Shown: positions 1 through 7,940 of the stretch, one piece after another
Layout of the letters: each line of letters begins with the position of its first letter
Position numbering within the stretch: position 1 is the first letter of the stretch
Origin: Actinomycetota bacterium
GTDB lineage: Bacteria; Actinomycetota; Acidimicrobiia; IMCC26256; PALSA-555
Assembly: GCA_003140175.1 (NCBI GenBank)
Contig: PLJD01000012.1
Coordinates: forward strand, 1-41,362
DNA: 41,362 nt
Direction of reading: 5' to 3'
Notes under the pieces: generated by a model
Told to the model about the DNA's origin: nothing
The model's input: only the letters and a program-made list of their open reading frames with translations
The model's database searches: none
Position numbers and translations under genes: made by a program

Positions 1-1
1 T

Positions 2-475
2 GGCGGTCTCATCGAGGAGCAGTTGCTCGACGAGCTGCGACAGGTGATCGAGGTCAATCTCATCAGCGTCATGGACGTGTGCCGGTTGATGGCGCCCCTG
101 CTTCTGGCGTCTCCGGTCGCGAGTGTCATCAACATCGCCTCGATCTACGATGTCGTAGCGTCTCGCGGCCCGATGGCGGCGTACAACGCCACAAAGGGTG
201 CCGTCGTGAACCTCACCCGTCAGCTGGCGGCTCAGTGGGGCGGTCGCGGCGTGCGGATTAACGCCCTGGCGCCCGGCTACTTCCACAGCGAGATGACCGA
301 TGGGACGATGTTCGGCAGCGAACGCTCGGAGGCGTGGATGGCTCGACACACTCCCCTGGGGCGAGGAGGGGATGAGCACGAGCTCGACGGAGCACTGCTC
401 TTCCTCGCCTCGCCGGCCAGCAGCTACGTCACCGGCGCCGTGATCCCGGTCGACGGCGGCTGGACTGCGATCTAA
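2..475 (+). CDS. Short-chain dehydrogenase/reductase (SDR), 5' partial
   Basis: C-terminal part of a classical NAD(P)-dependent SDR oxidoreductase. The frame is open from the window edge, so the start codon and the N-terminal TGxxxGxG cofactor motif lie outside. What is visible matches the family in order: an NxxS segment (NIASIYD) supplying the catalytic Ser, the YNATK motif supplying catalytic Tyr and Lys, the RINALAPGY segment after the active site, and the usual ending (SYVTGAVIPVDGGW). About 157 residues remain of the usual 250. The substrate cannot be told; the ending resembles 3-oxoacyl-ACP reductase or gluconate/glucose dehydrogenase-like SDRs. It stops at TAA. The next 110 bases before the opposite-strand gene show nothing I can name. 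Confidence 0.9.
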   Translation, partial: GGLIEEQLLDELRQVIEVNLISVMDVCRLMAPLLLASPVASVINIASIYDVVASRGPMAAYNATKGAVVNLTRQLAAQWGGRGVRINALAPGYFHSEMTDGTMFGSERSEAWMARHTPLGRGGDEHELDGALLFLASPASSYVTGAVIPVDGGWTAI

Positions 476-586
476 ACCACAGCGGGCTGCGTGACACGGC
501 GCGCGCCACCGTCACCAGCCGTGAGACCGTCGACGGGGCGCTCGGCCCTCGTCGACCGTCTCCAGCTGATCGACTCGGCGCCAGGG

Positions 587-1186
587 TTAGGCCCCGGTGG
601 CGGAGCTGGGCGTAGTTGACCCGGCCGGAACGATGACGACGGAGCCCGCGTTGACCTTGCCGCCGCCGCTGCTCGGCGAGGTGAAGTCGGGTCGAACCGT
701 GACCCGCTCCCCTGCCGTCACGTCGGTGATGGCTGCGGGGGCGGTCTTCGAGAAGGTCGTCGAGCCGCTGACGATGACCTGCACTTGCCCCGCGGTGCTC
801 GTGACCGTGATCACGTTGCCATTGACCGCCGACACGGTGCCGGCCACTCCGCCGCCGAACCCTCCCCCTCGACCGCTGCCCGTGCCCGTGCCGCCAGCCG
901 CGCCCGTGCCGCCACCCGAGCCGCCGAAGATGGCGCGGAAACCGCCGCCGCCTTGCAGGACGCCGGTGATGTCACCTCGGGGAAGCGATCCGCTCTCGGC
1001 CTGCTGGATTGCAGCGCCCAGGCTGCTCGGACCCGAGCTCGCGGTGCCCCGCCCGAGAAAGAAGCCGCCCACGAGGCCAACGACGAGCGCGGCAACGCCC
1101 GCCCAGATCGCCACAGTGGGGAAGCGACGCTCGGTCTCCTCCGGAAGGGGAGGGACGTCCGGTACGTCGGGCGTGGTAGCTGTCAT
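587..1186 (-). CDS. Membrane-anchored protein with extracytoplasmic DUF5666-like domain
   Basis: 199 residues. A short acidic, Pro-rich cytoplasmic N-terminus is followed by one hydrophobic segment (about residues 27-47, AIWAGVAALVVGLVGGFFLG), a Gly/Ser-rich linker (about 50-110), and a C-terminal beta-rich region starting near GTVSAVNGNVITV that resembles DUF5666. It has no lipobox Cys, so it is probably a type II anchored protein exposed outside the membrane. It lies 36 bases downstream of a truncated ABC ATPase on the same strand, so the two may descend from an efflux or secretion operon whose other members were lost. A plus-strand frame of similar length across this gene is a GC-rich shadow. 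The function is unknown; similar proteins often accompany two-component systems and ABC transporters, as here. Confidence 0.75.
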   Translation of the reverse strand: MTATTPDVPDVPPLPEETERRFPTVAIWAGVAALVVGLVGGFFLGRGTASSGPSSLGAAIQQAESGSLPRGDITGVLQGGGGFRAIFGGSGGGTGAAGGTGTGSGRGGGFGGGVAGTVSAVNGNVITVTSTAGQVQVIVSGSTTFSKTAPAAITDVTAGERVTVRPDFTSPSSGGGKVNAGSVVIVPAGSTTPSSATGA

Positions 1187-1222
1187 TGCGGTTCTCCTCG
1201 TCTGGTGGTGCGAGCGCGATGC

Positions 1223-1627
1223 CTACGCTGCCACGAGTTGGCCGTCGTGCAACCTCAGGCGCCGGTCGGCGAGCACCGCGACCGATGGCTCGTGGGTGAC
1301 CATGACGATCGTGCGACCCTGCTCGTGGACCCGGCTGAGCAGCGCCATGACTTCGGCGCCGGCCACGGAATCCAGGTTGCCGGTGGGCTCGTCGGCGAGC
1401 AGCAGGGCCGGGTCGGTGACCAACGCCCGAGCGATCGCGACGCGCCGCGTTTCGCCACCCAAGAGCTCGCCCGGATCATGGTCCGCTCGTTGGAGCATCC
1501 CGACGTCATCGAGGACCTGCTGGGCTCGCTCGATGCGCTCCGCTCGGCGCATCTTGCGGTAGATCAGCGGGGTCGCGACGTTATCGACGGCGCTCGTCCG
1601 GGGGATGAGCTGGAAAGCCGCGCTGCG
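1223..1627 (-). pseudogene. 5'-truncated LolD/MacB-type ABC transporter ATPase
   Basis: C-terminal two thirds of an ABC ATPase of the LolD/MacB class. Visible parts are the post-Walker-A stretch (FQLIPRTSAVDNVATPLIY), a signature degenerated from LSGGQ to LLGGE, Walker B (LLLADEPTGNLD) and the H-loop (MVTHEP). The Walker A P-loop and everything before it are missing. Reading upstream, family-like sequence continues to base 1627 and hits an in-frame TAG at 1628-1630. An ATG at 1552 gives a 109-residue frame, but that product could not bind ATP normally. No permease gene is adjacent. The break falls against an 18-bp tandem duplication and the divergent response-regulator gene, which suggests a deletion junction. 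I treat it as a pseudogene. Confidence 0.8.
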
Positions 1628-1631
1628 CTAG

Positions 1632-1667
1632 GAATAACGTCCAACTATGGAATAACGTCCAACTATG
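1632..1667 (+). repeat. 18-bp perfect tandem duplication at the response-regulator start
   Basis: The unit gaataacgtccaactatg occurs twice back to back (1632-1649 and 1650-1667). The second copy ends with the ATG of the response-regulator gene. The first copy's ATG opens a two-codon frame (ATG GAA TAA) just upstream. The repeats could be a slippage scar or direct-repeat binding sites for the regulator; the sequence cannot decide. Confidence 0.9.
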
Positions 1668-2321
1668 AAGGTGCTCGTCGTCGAGGACGAATTCCGGTTG
1701 GCCGATGCCATCGCGCGGGGGCTGCGCCGCGAGGGCATCGCGGTCGACGTCGCAGGCGACGGCGACCTCGCGCTCGAGAAGGCCTCGATCACCCCCTACG
1801 ACGTCATCGTGCTCGACCGTGACCTCCCCCGGGTGCACGGCGACGACGTGTGCCAGACGCTGCGCGACGGCGGCAGCGCGTCACGCATCTTGATGCTGAC
1901 CGCGTCGGGCACCATCGAGGACCGGGTGAGCGGGCTCAACCTGGGCGCCGACGACTACCTGCCGAAGCCGTTCGCCTTCCTCGAGCTCATGGCTCGGGTG
2001 CGGGCCCTGGGCCGCCGCCACGCGGTGGCACTGAGCCTCGTCCTCGAGCGCCGAGGCGTGCGCCTCGACGCCGCCCGCCACGAGGTCAGCCGCGACGGGT
2101 CTCCCATCGTGTTGACCCCGAAGGAGCTGGCCGTCCTCGAGGCGCTGCTCGGCGCCGACGGCACGGTGGTGAGCCCGGAGGCGCTGCTCGACCAGGTGTG
2201 GGATGAGCACGTCGACCCGTTCACGAACGTCGTGCGGGTGACGGTGATGACGCTGCGCAAGAAGCTCGGTTCGCCACCGCTCATCGAGACCGTCATCGGG
2301 GCCGGGTACCAGATCGCATGA
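1665..2321 (+). CDS. OmpR/PhoB-family response regulator
   Basis: 218-residue DNA-binding response regulator. The receiver domain (1 to about 115) has the acidic pocket (E7 D8), the phospho-acceptor D51 in VIVLDRDLP, T79 and K101 (PKPF). A winged-helix effector follows (about 125-218), with LTPKELAVLEALL and the recognition-helix region VDPFTNVVRVTVMTLRKKL. It should be phosphorylated by the kinase encoded next, whose ATG overlaps this stop by 4 bases (ATGA), so the pair is translationally coupled. The start is the ATG in the second copy of an 18-bp tandem repeat; no strong Shine-Dalgarno is visible, so a leaderless message is possible. The signal and targets are unknown. The divergent neighbours (truncated ABC ATPase, DUF5666-like protein) may be former targets. 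Confidence 0.93.
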   Translation: MKVLVVEDEFRLADAIARGLRREGIAVDVAGDGDLALEKASITPYDVIVLDRDLPRVHGDDVCQTLRDGGSASRILMLTASGTIEDRVSGLNLGADDYLPKPFAFLELMARVRALGRRHAVALSLVLERRGVRLDAARHEVSRDGSPIVLTPKELAVLEALLGADGTVVSPEALLDQVWDEHVDPFTNVVRVTVMTLRKKLGSPPLIETVIGAGYQIA

Positions 2322-3556
2322 AGACGCCGCGCCACGGCCTCACCATCCGGCTGCGCCTCACCATCCTCATCGGGACCTGCCTGATCCTGGCCGGCAGCAT
2401 CCTGCTCGGGCTCACCTACCTGCTGGTCCGCAACAACCTCAACAGCAACCCGAACCAGGTGCGAACCGAGATCGCCCGCCGGCTCGGGATCGACCCCACG
2501 CGGCTTCGACCCGCGCCCAGCGTGGAACCCAGCTCGACGTCCGCTCACTCCAGGCATGCCGTGGTGCACGTGCTGTTCAAGCAGGTGCAACAGGAGATCA
2601 CCGACAACAACCTGCACCGCATGCTGGTGGAGTCCGGCGTCGCGCTGGCGGTCATGGCCGTCGGATCGATCGGACTCGGCTGGGTCGTCGCCGGCCGGAT
2701 GCTGCGGCCTCTGCACACCATCACGACCGCGGCCCGCCAGCTCTCCGACGTGAACCTTCACGAGCGCATCGCGCTCGACGGACCCGCAGACGAGCTCAAG
2801 GAACTGGCCGACACCTTCGATGCCATGCTGGAGCGCCTCGATCGCGCGTTCATGAGCCAGCAACGCTTCGTCGCGAACGCCTCCCACGAGCTGCGGACAC
2901 CCCTGGCGGTCATGCGTACCGAGGTTGATGTGGCGTTGGCCGATCCCAACGCCACCGTCGGCGAGCTACGGGCGATGGCTGAGGTCGTGCGCGACGCGAC
3001 GATCCGCAGCGAGGCGCTCGTCGACGGCCTCCTCACCCTGGCCCGAACCGGCGCGGCACGTCCAAGCGATCGGCCGATGGACCTCGGCCACCTCGCGGCT
3101 CGAGTCACCGACCGGCTGGCCCCAGACGCCGACGCGCTCGAGCTGACCCTCGACCTGAGCCTCGAGTCAGCTCCGGTCCGAGGCGACGGCGCGCTCCTCG
3201 AACGCCTCGTCGAGAACCTGGTCCAAAACGCGTTGCAGTACAACGTGCACGCCGGGTGGGTCTCCGTCGCCACCCGGACCGACGCCGACACCGCCTCGTT
3301 GCGGGTCGCCAACAGCGGCCCGCTCGTCCCCACCGAGGCGGTCGCCGGGCTCTTCGAGCGGTTCCGCCGTCTCGACGAGTGGGACCATCACCAGGGTCAC
3401 CGCGGCTTCGGGCTCGGCCTGTCGATCGTCGACGCGGTGGCGCGCGCCCACGGCGGGACCGCGACCGCCGAGGCCCAACCGGACGGCGGCCTGCTCGTCG
3501 TCGTGGAGTTGCCGGCCGCGGCCGTGTCACGCGAGGTCGCGCTGGCCCGATCCTGA
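2318..3556 (+). CDS. Sensor histidine kinase (HAMP-HisKA-HATPase)
   Basis: 412-residue membrane sensor kinase, partner of the preceding regulator. Order: TM1 (about residues 12-36), a short extracytoplasmic loop of about 65 residues, TM2 (about 104-127), a HAMP linker, a HisKA domain with phospho-acceptor His190 in ASHELRTP, then a HATPase_c domain with the N box (ENLVQNALQYN), a G1-like region and the G2 box (GFGLGLSIVDAVARAHGG). The catalytic motifs look intact. The small external loop has no recognisable sensor domain, so the kinase may sense the membrane or a partner protein. It overlaps the regulator gene by 4 bases, so stoichiometric translation is likely. The C-terminus is ordinary. 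The stimulus cannot be predicted. Confidence 0.93.
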   Translation: MKTPRHGLTIRLRLTILIGTCLILAGSILLGLTYLLVRNNLNSNPNQVRTEIARRLGIDPTRLRPAPSVEPSSTSAHSRHAVVHVLFKQVQQEITDNNLHRMLVESGVALAVMAVGSIGLGWVVAGRMLRPLHTITTAARQLSDVNLHERIALDGPADELKELADTFDAMLERLDRAFMSQQRFVANASHELRTPLAVMRTEVDVALADPNATVGELRAMAEVVRDATIRSEALVDGLLTLARTGAARPSDRPMDLGHLAARVTDRLAPDADALELTLDLSLESAPVRGDGALLERLVENLVQNALQYNVHAGWVSVATRTDADTASLRVANSGPLVPTEAVAGLFERFRRLDEWDHHQGHRGFGLGLSIVDAVARAHGGTATAEAQPDGGLLVVVELPAAAVSREVALARS

Positions 3557-3572
3557 GCCGGGTCCGGCTGGT

Positions 3573-3761
3573 TCAGACCCGGGCGCGCTCGAGCACGTGC
3601 ACGCCGCACGCCGAGTCGAGCCCGATGACGTGGGTCAGGCCCACCGTGGCGCCTTCGACCTGGCGGTCGCCCGCCTCGCCGCGCAGATGGGTGGCGACCT
3701 CGTAGAGGTTCGCGACGCCGGTCGCGCCGAGCGGGTGGCCCTTGGAGATCAGGCCGCCCGG
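3573..3761 (-). pseudogene. Thiolase (SCP2-type) C-terminal fragment
   Basis: The last 62 codons of a thiolase-fold protein. They hold the C-terminal motif [14 protein letters not shown], which normally carries the active-site His, followed by helix-like [10 protein letters not shown] and the ending [12 protein letters not shown]. The frame continues upstream to base 4010, but there it is Arg/Pro-rich shadow with no thiolase similarity, and the active-site Cys half is absent. The final motif, usually CxG or HNxGG in the family, reads [10 protein letters not shown] here. It sits just after the histidine-kinase gene, tail to tail. It is a remnant of an acyl-CoA thiolase and not a working gene. 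Confidence 0.75.
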
Positions 3762-3955
3762 TGCACGATGGTGAAGGTCCGGACCGTGGCGGCGTTGGAG
3801 AGCCGACGTTGCCGGAGACCCGCCTAGCCGGAACTGGCGTCGGCGTTGCGGCGGTCGAAGTAGAGGGCGTCGCTCGCGGTCGACTCGTTGGCCAGGTGGG
3901 GCTCGTCGGCGTCGAGGACCAGATCGTCGACGAGGGGGACGCGGGCGGGGTGGAG
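3752..3955 (-). pseudogene. Possible coding remnant upstream of the thiolase fragment (DUF35/OB-fold-like)
   Basis: In another minus frame, bases 3955-3827 and 3823-3752 read with strong G/C at third positions, as in real genes here, interrupted by a TAG at 3824-3826 and ended by TGA at 3749-3751. The first piece (43 codons) contains [19 protein letters not shown]. The second contains [12 protein letters not shown], which resembles the OB-fold strand of DUF35 proteins that usually sit beside SCP2-type thiolases. There is no start codon. My reading is a deletion fusing the end of such a partner gene to the thiolase 3' end. The DUF35 suggestion rests on about ten residues and is weak. Confidence 0.3.
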
Positions 3956-4011
3956 TCACTCGCGGCCCGGGACGCTGCCCGCCAGGGCTCCGGTGGGAGA
4001 ATGGGACCAAC

Positions 4012-4094
4012 GCGAGCGTGGCGGAACGGCAGACGCGCCGGGTTTAGGTCCCGGTGCCCTTCGGGGTGTGGGGGTTCGAATCCCCCCGCTCGCA
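4012..4094 (+). tRNA. tRNA-Leu (anticodon UAG)
   Basis: A class II tRNA fold can be drawn directly. The acceptor stem pairs GCGAGCG (4012-4018) with CGCTCGC (4087-4093), and A4094 is the discriminator. The D-arm has the typical GCGGAAC-GGCAGACGC form. The anticodon stem is CCGGG/CCCGG with loop TTTAGGT, giving anticodon TAG at 4045-4047. A long variable arm (GCCCTTCGGGGTG) and a T-arm GGGGG-TTCGAAT-CCCCC follow. No 3' CCA is encoded. The long variable arm and UAG anticodon make it leucine. It ends 9 bases from the 3' end of the opposite-strand gene. Confidence 0.96.
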
Positions 4095-4103
4095 CTCGGG
4101 GCC

Positions 4104-4433
4104 CTACTGGTTGCCCTTCTTTCGGCGCCGGCGGCGGCGGCGCTTCGGCGAGTCGAACTCGGCGAGAATGTCGGGCGCGGCGGAGTTCACGATCCCCTCG
4201 GCGGCGTCGAGGAGGGCGGCCACGTCGTCGCCGGCCGGTTCCGGTGCCGGCTCCTCTCCTGCGCTGCGCAGACTCCCGTAGTGCCAGCCGGCGTCCATGC
4301 GCCGCTGGGCGAAGCTTGGGCAGTCCTCGGGGCAACGCCAGGGGGCTTCGGGCGCCAGGTCGAGTTTGCAGCGTCGCACGACCTCGCCGGCCCCGTAGGT
4401 CCGGCTCTCGCAGTGGCGGCAGTCGATGCGCAT
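4104..4433 (-). CDS. Small Cys-rich conserved protein with polybasic tail
   Basis: 109 residues from the ATG at 4433. The N-terminal half has six Cys (MRIDCRHCESRTYG, VRRCKLD, PWRCPEDCPSF) spaced like a zinc-binding module. A variable acidic middle follows (EEPAPEPAGDDVAALLDAAE), then a C-terminal run of Arg/Lys (PKRRRRRRRKKGNQ) that could bind nucleic acid. A longer start 42 bases upstream adds only shadow-like residues. It is transcribed divergently from the PAS-GGDEF gene (178-base gap) and ends 9 bases from tRNA-Leu. I recognise no named family. Metal binding and RNA/DNA contact are inferences from composition. Confidence 0.75.
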   Translation of the reverse strand: MRIDCRHCESRTYGAGEVVRRCKLDLAPEAPWRCPEDCPSFAQRRMDAGWHYGSLRSAGEEPAPEPAGDDVAALLDAAEGIVNSAAPDILAEFDSPKRRRRRRRKKGNQ

Positions 4434-4611
4434 CGGCACGGTCCGTATTCTGGCCGACGCCGCCCCCACCGCCACCTCGCCCGCCGTTTTCTGGTGCCTG
4501 CGGGCCCGCCGCTGGTGCCGCGGGCCAGGCAGGCGATCCTCAGGTCAAGGTGCCGGGACGCCGATCACTCCACATAGGCAGTGGGGGTGGCGGCGAAGCG
4601 TTGGAGTTCGG

Positions 4612-7600
4612 ATGACCGGTGCGGGCACCAGAGACGAACCAGGGGTCGGCGCGCCCCCTGACGCTGAGCTCGCCGCCTTGTTGCCGGTCGGGGTGTTCAC
4701 CACGGATCCGACCGGGCGCTGCACCTATGTCAGTGAGCGCTGGAGTGAGCTGAGCGGCGTCGCCGGTGACGTGGCGCTGCGCCGAAACTGGCTCGAGCTC
4801 GTCCACCCCGACGACCGACCCGCGGTGGCGGGCGCCTGGCAGCGGTTCCTCGACGGCGACGCGCCGTTCATGACCGAGGTCCGCTTCCTCGGGTCCGACG
4901 GCTCGGCCCGATCGGTGCGGGCGTCGGCCCGGGCGCGTCGAGATCCGGGCGGTCGCCTGACGAGCTGCGTCGGCACGATCGCCGAGCCCGTCGACCGCCG
5001 GGCCCGGGTCGCGGCCATCGCCGGCCTGGTGGAGCGACACATCGACATGGTCGTCGTCCTCGACGAGACGGGGATCATCCGGTGGGCGAACCAGGCGACC
5101 GAGCGCGTGCTGGGTCACGACCGGGCGGCGAAGGTTGGCACGCCGGTCCTCGACCTCGTGCACCCCGAGGACGTCGCACGGGCCGCGGCGGGGCTGGCGA
5201 ACGTGGTGAGCGCCGAGGGGCCGCTCGCCCCGATGTACTTGCGGGCCCTGGGCGCGGACGGCTCCTGGCGCGACGTCGAGGTGACCACCACCAACATGCT
5301 CGACGAGCCCACCGTCCAGGGGATCGTGATCACCGCTCGGGACATCACCGAGCGGCGCGAGCTCGAACGCCGCGTCCACGAGCTCGAAGACCGCTTCGCG
5401 GCGGCGCTGCGTCACTCCCCGGTCGGGCGGGCACTCGTCGGCCTGGACGGTCGCTGGCTCCAGGTCAACGATGCCTGTGCCGAGCTGCTCGGCCGCGACC
5501 CCGACGACCTGGTGGGCGCCGCGGGCTTCGACGCGGTGCACCCCGACGATCGGGATCGGGTACGAACCGAGGTTCTGCGCCTCGTCCGCCGCGAGGTCGA
5601 AGACCTCACCATCGACGTGCGCTTCCTGCGTCCCTTCGCCGACCCGGTCTGGGCGCGGTTCACCCTGTGGTTCGTGCTCGACGACGACGGAGAGCCGCTC
5701 TACTTCGCGACCGACATCACCGACGTCACCGAGTTGCGCGCGGCGCGAGACACCCAAGAGCGCACCCAACGCCACTTCGAGGCGCTCGTCGACCAGTCGT
5801 CGGACATCATCACCGTGCTCGAACCGGACGGCACGTGGCGGTCCTCGAGCAACGCGGGTGAACGAATTCTCGGTTGGGAGCCGGGGTTCGACCCCGCGGG
5901 CGGGATCCTTTCGCTCGTCCACCCCGACGACGTCGCCCGGGCCGTCGACGCCCTCCAACTGGTCACGGCCGACCCTGATCACATCGTCGAGCCGCTGTGC
6001 TTGCGGGTGCGTCACGCCGACGGCACGTACCGGTACCTCGAGACGGTCGCCCGCGACCTCACCCACGACGAGGCAGTCCAGGGCGTCGTCCTGAACTCGC
6101 GCGACGTCACCGAGCGGGTGGAGGCCGAGGAAGAGCTCCGGGCCACCGACGCGCGCTTTCGGGCGCTCCTCGAGCACTCCTCGGACGCCATCGTGCTCAC
6201 CGACCGCCGCGGACAGATCGAGTACATCAGCCCCGGCGCGGAAACGATCTTCGGGCGTCGGATCGGCCAGGTCGAGGGGACCGACGGGATGCTGTTCGCC
6301 ATCCACCCCGACGACATCGACCGAGTCAACTCGACCTTCGCCCAGGTGACGAGCGAACCGGGATTGCGGGTCAATCTGACGTTGCGGGTGCTCCACGCCG
6401 ACGGCACCTACCGCGACGTGGAAGCCGTGGGGCAGAACCGGATGGACGAGCCGGTCGTCCAGGGGGTGGTGTGGAACATCCGCGACGTCACCGAGCGGCT
6501 CCGCACCGAGGCGACACTCCACGAAGCCCAGGCGCGCTTCGCGGCGCTCGTGAGCCAGTCGAACGACGTCATCACGGTCAACAACATCGAAGGAACCCTG
6601 ACGTACGTGAGCCCGTCCGTGGCGTGGGTCTTGGGCTACGAGCCCGAGGAGCTGGCGGGCACCGAAGGCCGCCACCTCATCCACCCCGACGACGTCGCGC
6701 ACGTCGAGGCGGCGGCCGCCGACCAGTTCGCACGCGGCGTGTCGGAGCCCGTCCAGTATCGGTCCCGGCATCGCGACGGGACCTGGCGCGTGCTCGAGGC
6801 GATCATCGCCAACCTCACCGAGGAGCCCTCCGTCCGGGGGGTGGTCACGAACGCCCGGGACATCACGGCGCGCCGCAGCGCCGAGCAGCGCGCCGGGGAG
6901 CTCGTGGAGGTGCTCGAGGCCACGAACGAGATCGTCATCATCTCGGACCCGGCGGGGTTCATCGACTACGCCAACCGTTCGGCCCGAACGCTCGTCGGCG
7001 CCCACGAGCGCCAACACGTCAGCGACCTGTCCTCGGAGCGCTCGAGAGACCGACTCCGAACCGAGATCATGCCGCTGGTCCGACAGCGAGGCTCCTGGTC
7101 GGGCGAGCTCGAGCTCGTCGACTCGACCGGCGAGCCGATCCCGGTCGCGGCCACCGTCCAGACCCACCGCGACGAACGCGGATCGATCCTGCGGATCGCC
7201 ACCGTCGCCCACGACATCACCGACCTGAAAGCCGCGCAGCGGCGGCTCGAGTTCGAGGCCACCCACGACGCGCTGACCGGTCTGCCCAACCGGGCAATGT
7301 TCCGCGAGATCGGCGAGCGGGCACTCGCCTTGGCCAGCCGCACCCACGACCCGCTCGCGGTCCTCTTCCTCGACCTCGACGGATTCAAGATGGTGAACGA
7401 CAGCTTCGGCCACGACGTCGGCGACGCACTGCTGGACCTGGTGGCGCAACGGGTCCGCGAGGCCGTGCGGGCGGGCGACGTCCTGGCCCGCCTCGGCGGT
7501 GACGAGTTCGTGATCCTCTGTGAACGGCCCCGCACCGAGCACCAGATGTTCGAACTGTCGGCCCGGATCATCGAGACCGTGTCGCAGCCGTTCTCGATCG

Positions 7601-7833
7601 GCGAGCACGAAGCGCGGGTCGGGCTCAGCATCGGGATCGCGTTCTCCCGTGACGCCAGTCTCAGCATCACCGAGCTCATCCGAGACGCCGACGTCGCGAT
7701 GTACGAGGCGAAGCACGCGGGGCGGGGGCGTGCCCGCCTCTTCGAGGATCCCCTGACCTGCTCGGACGCGGCGGACGCTGAGGAGGCGGCATCGGGTGGT
7801 CGTCGCGATCGCGGTGTGAGCCCCTCCGCCTGA
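4612..7833 (+). CDS. Diguanylate cyclase with seven PAS-like sensor modules
   Basis: 1073-residue soluble protein with no signal peptide or TM segment. Seven consecutive PAS-like modules fill residues 20 to about 880. The first six each carry an HP(D/E)D motif, starting near bases 4804, 5161, 5540, 5921, 6303 and 6681, a period close to 126 residues, and most end with a D(I/V)TER-type PAC tail. The seventh lacks HPDD. The C-terminal GGDEF domain has an intact active site (GGDEF, residues 962-966) and an RxxD inhibitory site (RAGD, 953-956), so it should make cyclic di-GMP under product inhibition; no EAL domain is present. The ATG at 4612 is chosen because GGAG precedes it and because a start at 4426 would overlap the divergent gene. 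Ligands are unknown. Confidence 0.93.
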   Translation: MTGAGTRDEPGVGAPPDAELAALLPVGVFTTDPTGRCTYVSERWSELSGVAGDVALRRNWLELVHPDDRPAVAGAWQRFLDGDAPFMTEVRFLGSDGSARSVRASARARRDPGGRLTSCVGTIAEPVDRRARVAAIAGLVERHIDMVVVLDETGIIRWANQATERVLGHDRAAKVGTPVLDLVHPEDVARAAAGLANVVSAEGPLAPMYLRALGADGSWRDVEVTTTNMLDEPTVQGIVITARDITERRELERRVHELEDRFAAALRHSPVGRALVGLDGRWLQVNDACAELLGRDPDDLVGAAGFDAVHPDDRDRVRTEVLRLVRREVEDLTIDVRFLRPFADPVWARFTLWFVLDDDGEPLYFATDITDVTELRAARDTQERTQRHFEALVDQSSDIITVLEPDGTWRSSSNAGERILGWEPGFDPAGGILSLVHPDDVARAVDALQLVTADPDHIVEPLCLRVRHADGTYRYLETVARDLTHDEAVQGVVLNSRDVTERVEAEEELRATDARFRALLEHSSDAIVLTDRRGQIEYISPGAETIFGRRIGQVEGTDGMLFAIHPDDIDRVNSTFAQVTSEPGLRVNLTLRVLHADGTYRDVEAVGQNRMDEPVVQGVVWNIRDVTERLRTEATLHEAQARFAALVSQSNDVITVNNIEGTLTYVSPSVAWVLGYEPEELAGTEGRHLIHPDDVAHVEAAAADQFARGVSEPVQYRSRHRDGTWRVLEAIIANLTEEPSVRGVVTNARDITARRSAEQRAGELVEVLEATNEIVIISDPAGFIDYANRSARTLVGAHERQHVSDLSSERSRDRLRTEIMPLVRQRGSWSGELELVDSTGEPIPVAATVQTHRDERGSILRIATVAHDITDLKAAQRRLEFEATHDALTGLPNRAMFREIGERALALASRTHDPLAVLFLDLDGFKMVNDSFGHDVGDALLDLVAQRVREAVRAGDVLARLGGDEFVILCERPRTEHQMFELSARIIETVSQPFSIGEHEARVGLSIGIAFSRDASLSITELIRDADVAMYEAKHAGRGRARLFEDPLTCSDAADAEEAASGGRRDRGVSPSA

Positions 7834-7845
7834 GAGATGCGGAGG
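7823..7845 (+). terminator. Hairpin spanning the stop codon of the PAS-GGDEF gene
   Basis: CCTCCGC (7823-7829) pairs perfectly with GCGGAGG (7839-7845) across a 9-base loop holding the TGA stop. No T-run follows, so it may protect the 3' end or aid termination and is not a textbook intrinsic terminator. It lies in the convergent gap before the 7941-8501 gene. The remaining 95 bases show nothing I can name. Confidence 0.4.
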
Positions 7846-7940
7846 AAACGCGTTCCCGACGGGCAGTGACCAGACGCTGCGGCGGGATGGTCGGAGCTGG
7901 TGGCGGGCGCGGAGTGGGCCCCGCGTCGCGGCCGCGTGGC

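Noticed and set aside
4426-4611. Earlier start for the PAS-GGDEF gene
   Set aside because: It would overlap the divergent small Cys-rich gene, and the added residues have no PAS similarity. The ATG at 4612 has GGAG upstream.
5881-5899. GGGGTTCGACCCC, like a tRNA T-arm
   Set aside because: It lies inside the fourth PAS module in frame, with no acceptor or anticodon arms around it.
4540-7716. 1058-residue open frame antisense to the PAS-GGDEF gene
   Set aside because: Long antisense frames are expected at this GC content. It has no domain motifs and mirrors the PAS repeats of the real gene.
7830-7850. CTGAGAG sequence resembling a TPP riboswitch element
   Set aside because: None of the other conserved thi-box segments are nearby, and it is at the 3' end of a gene rather than in a leader.
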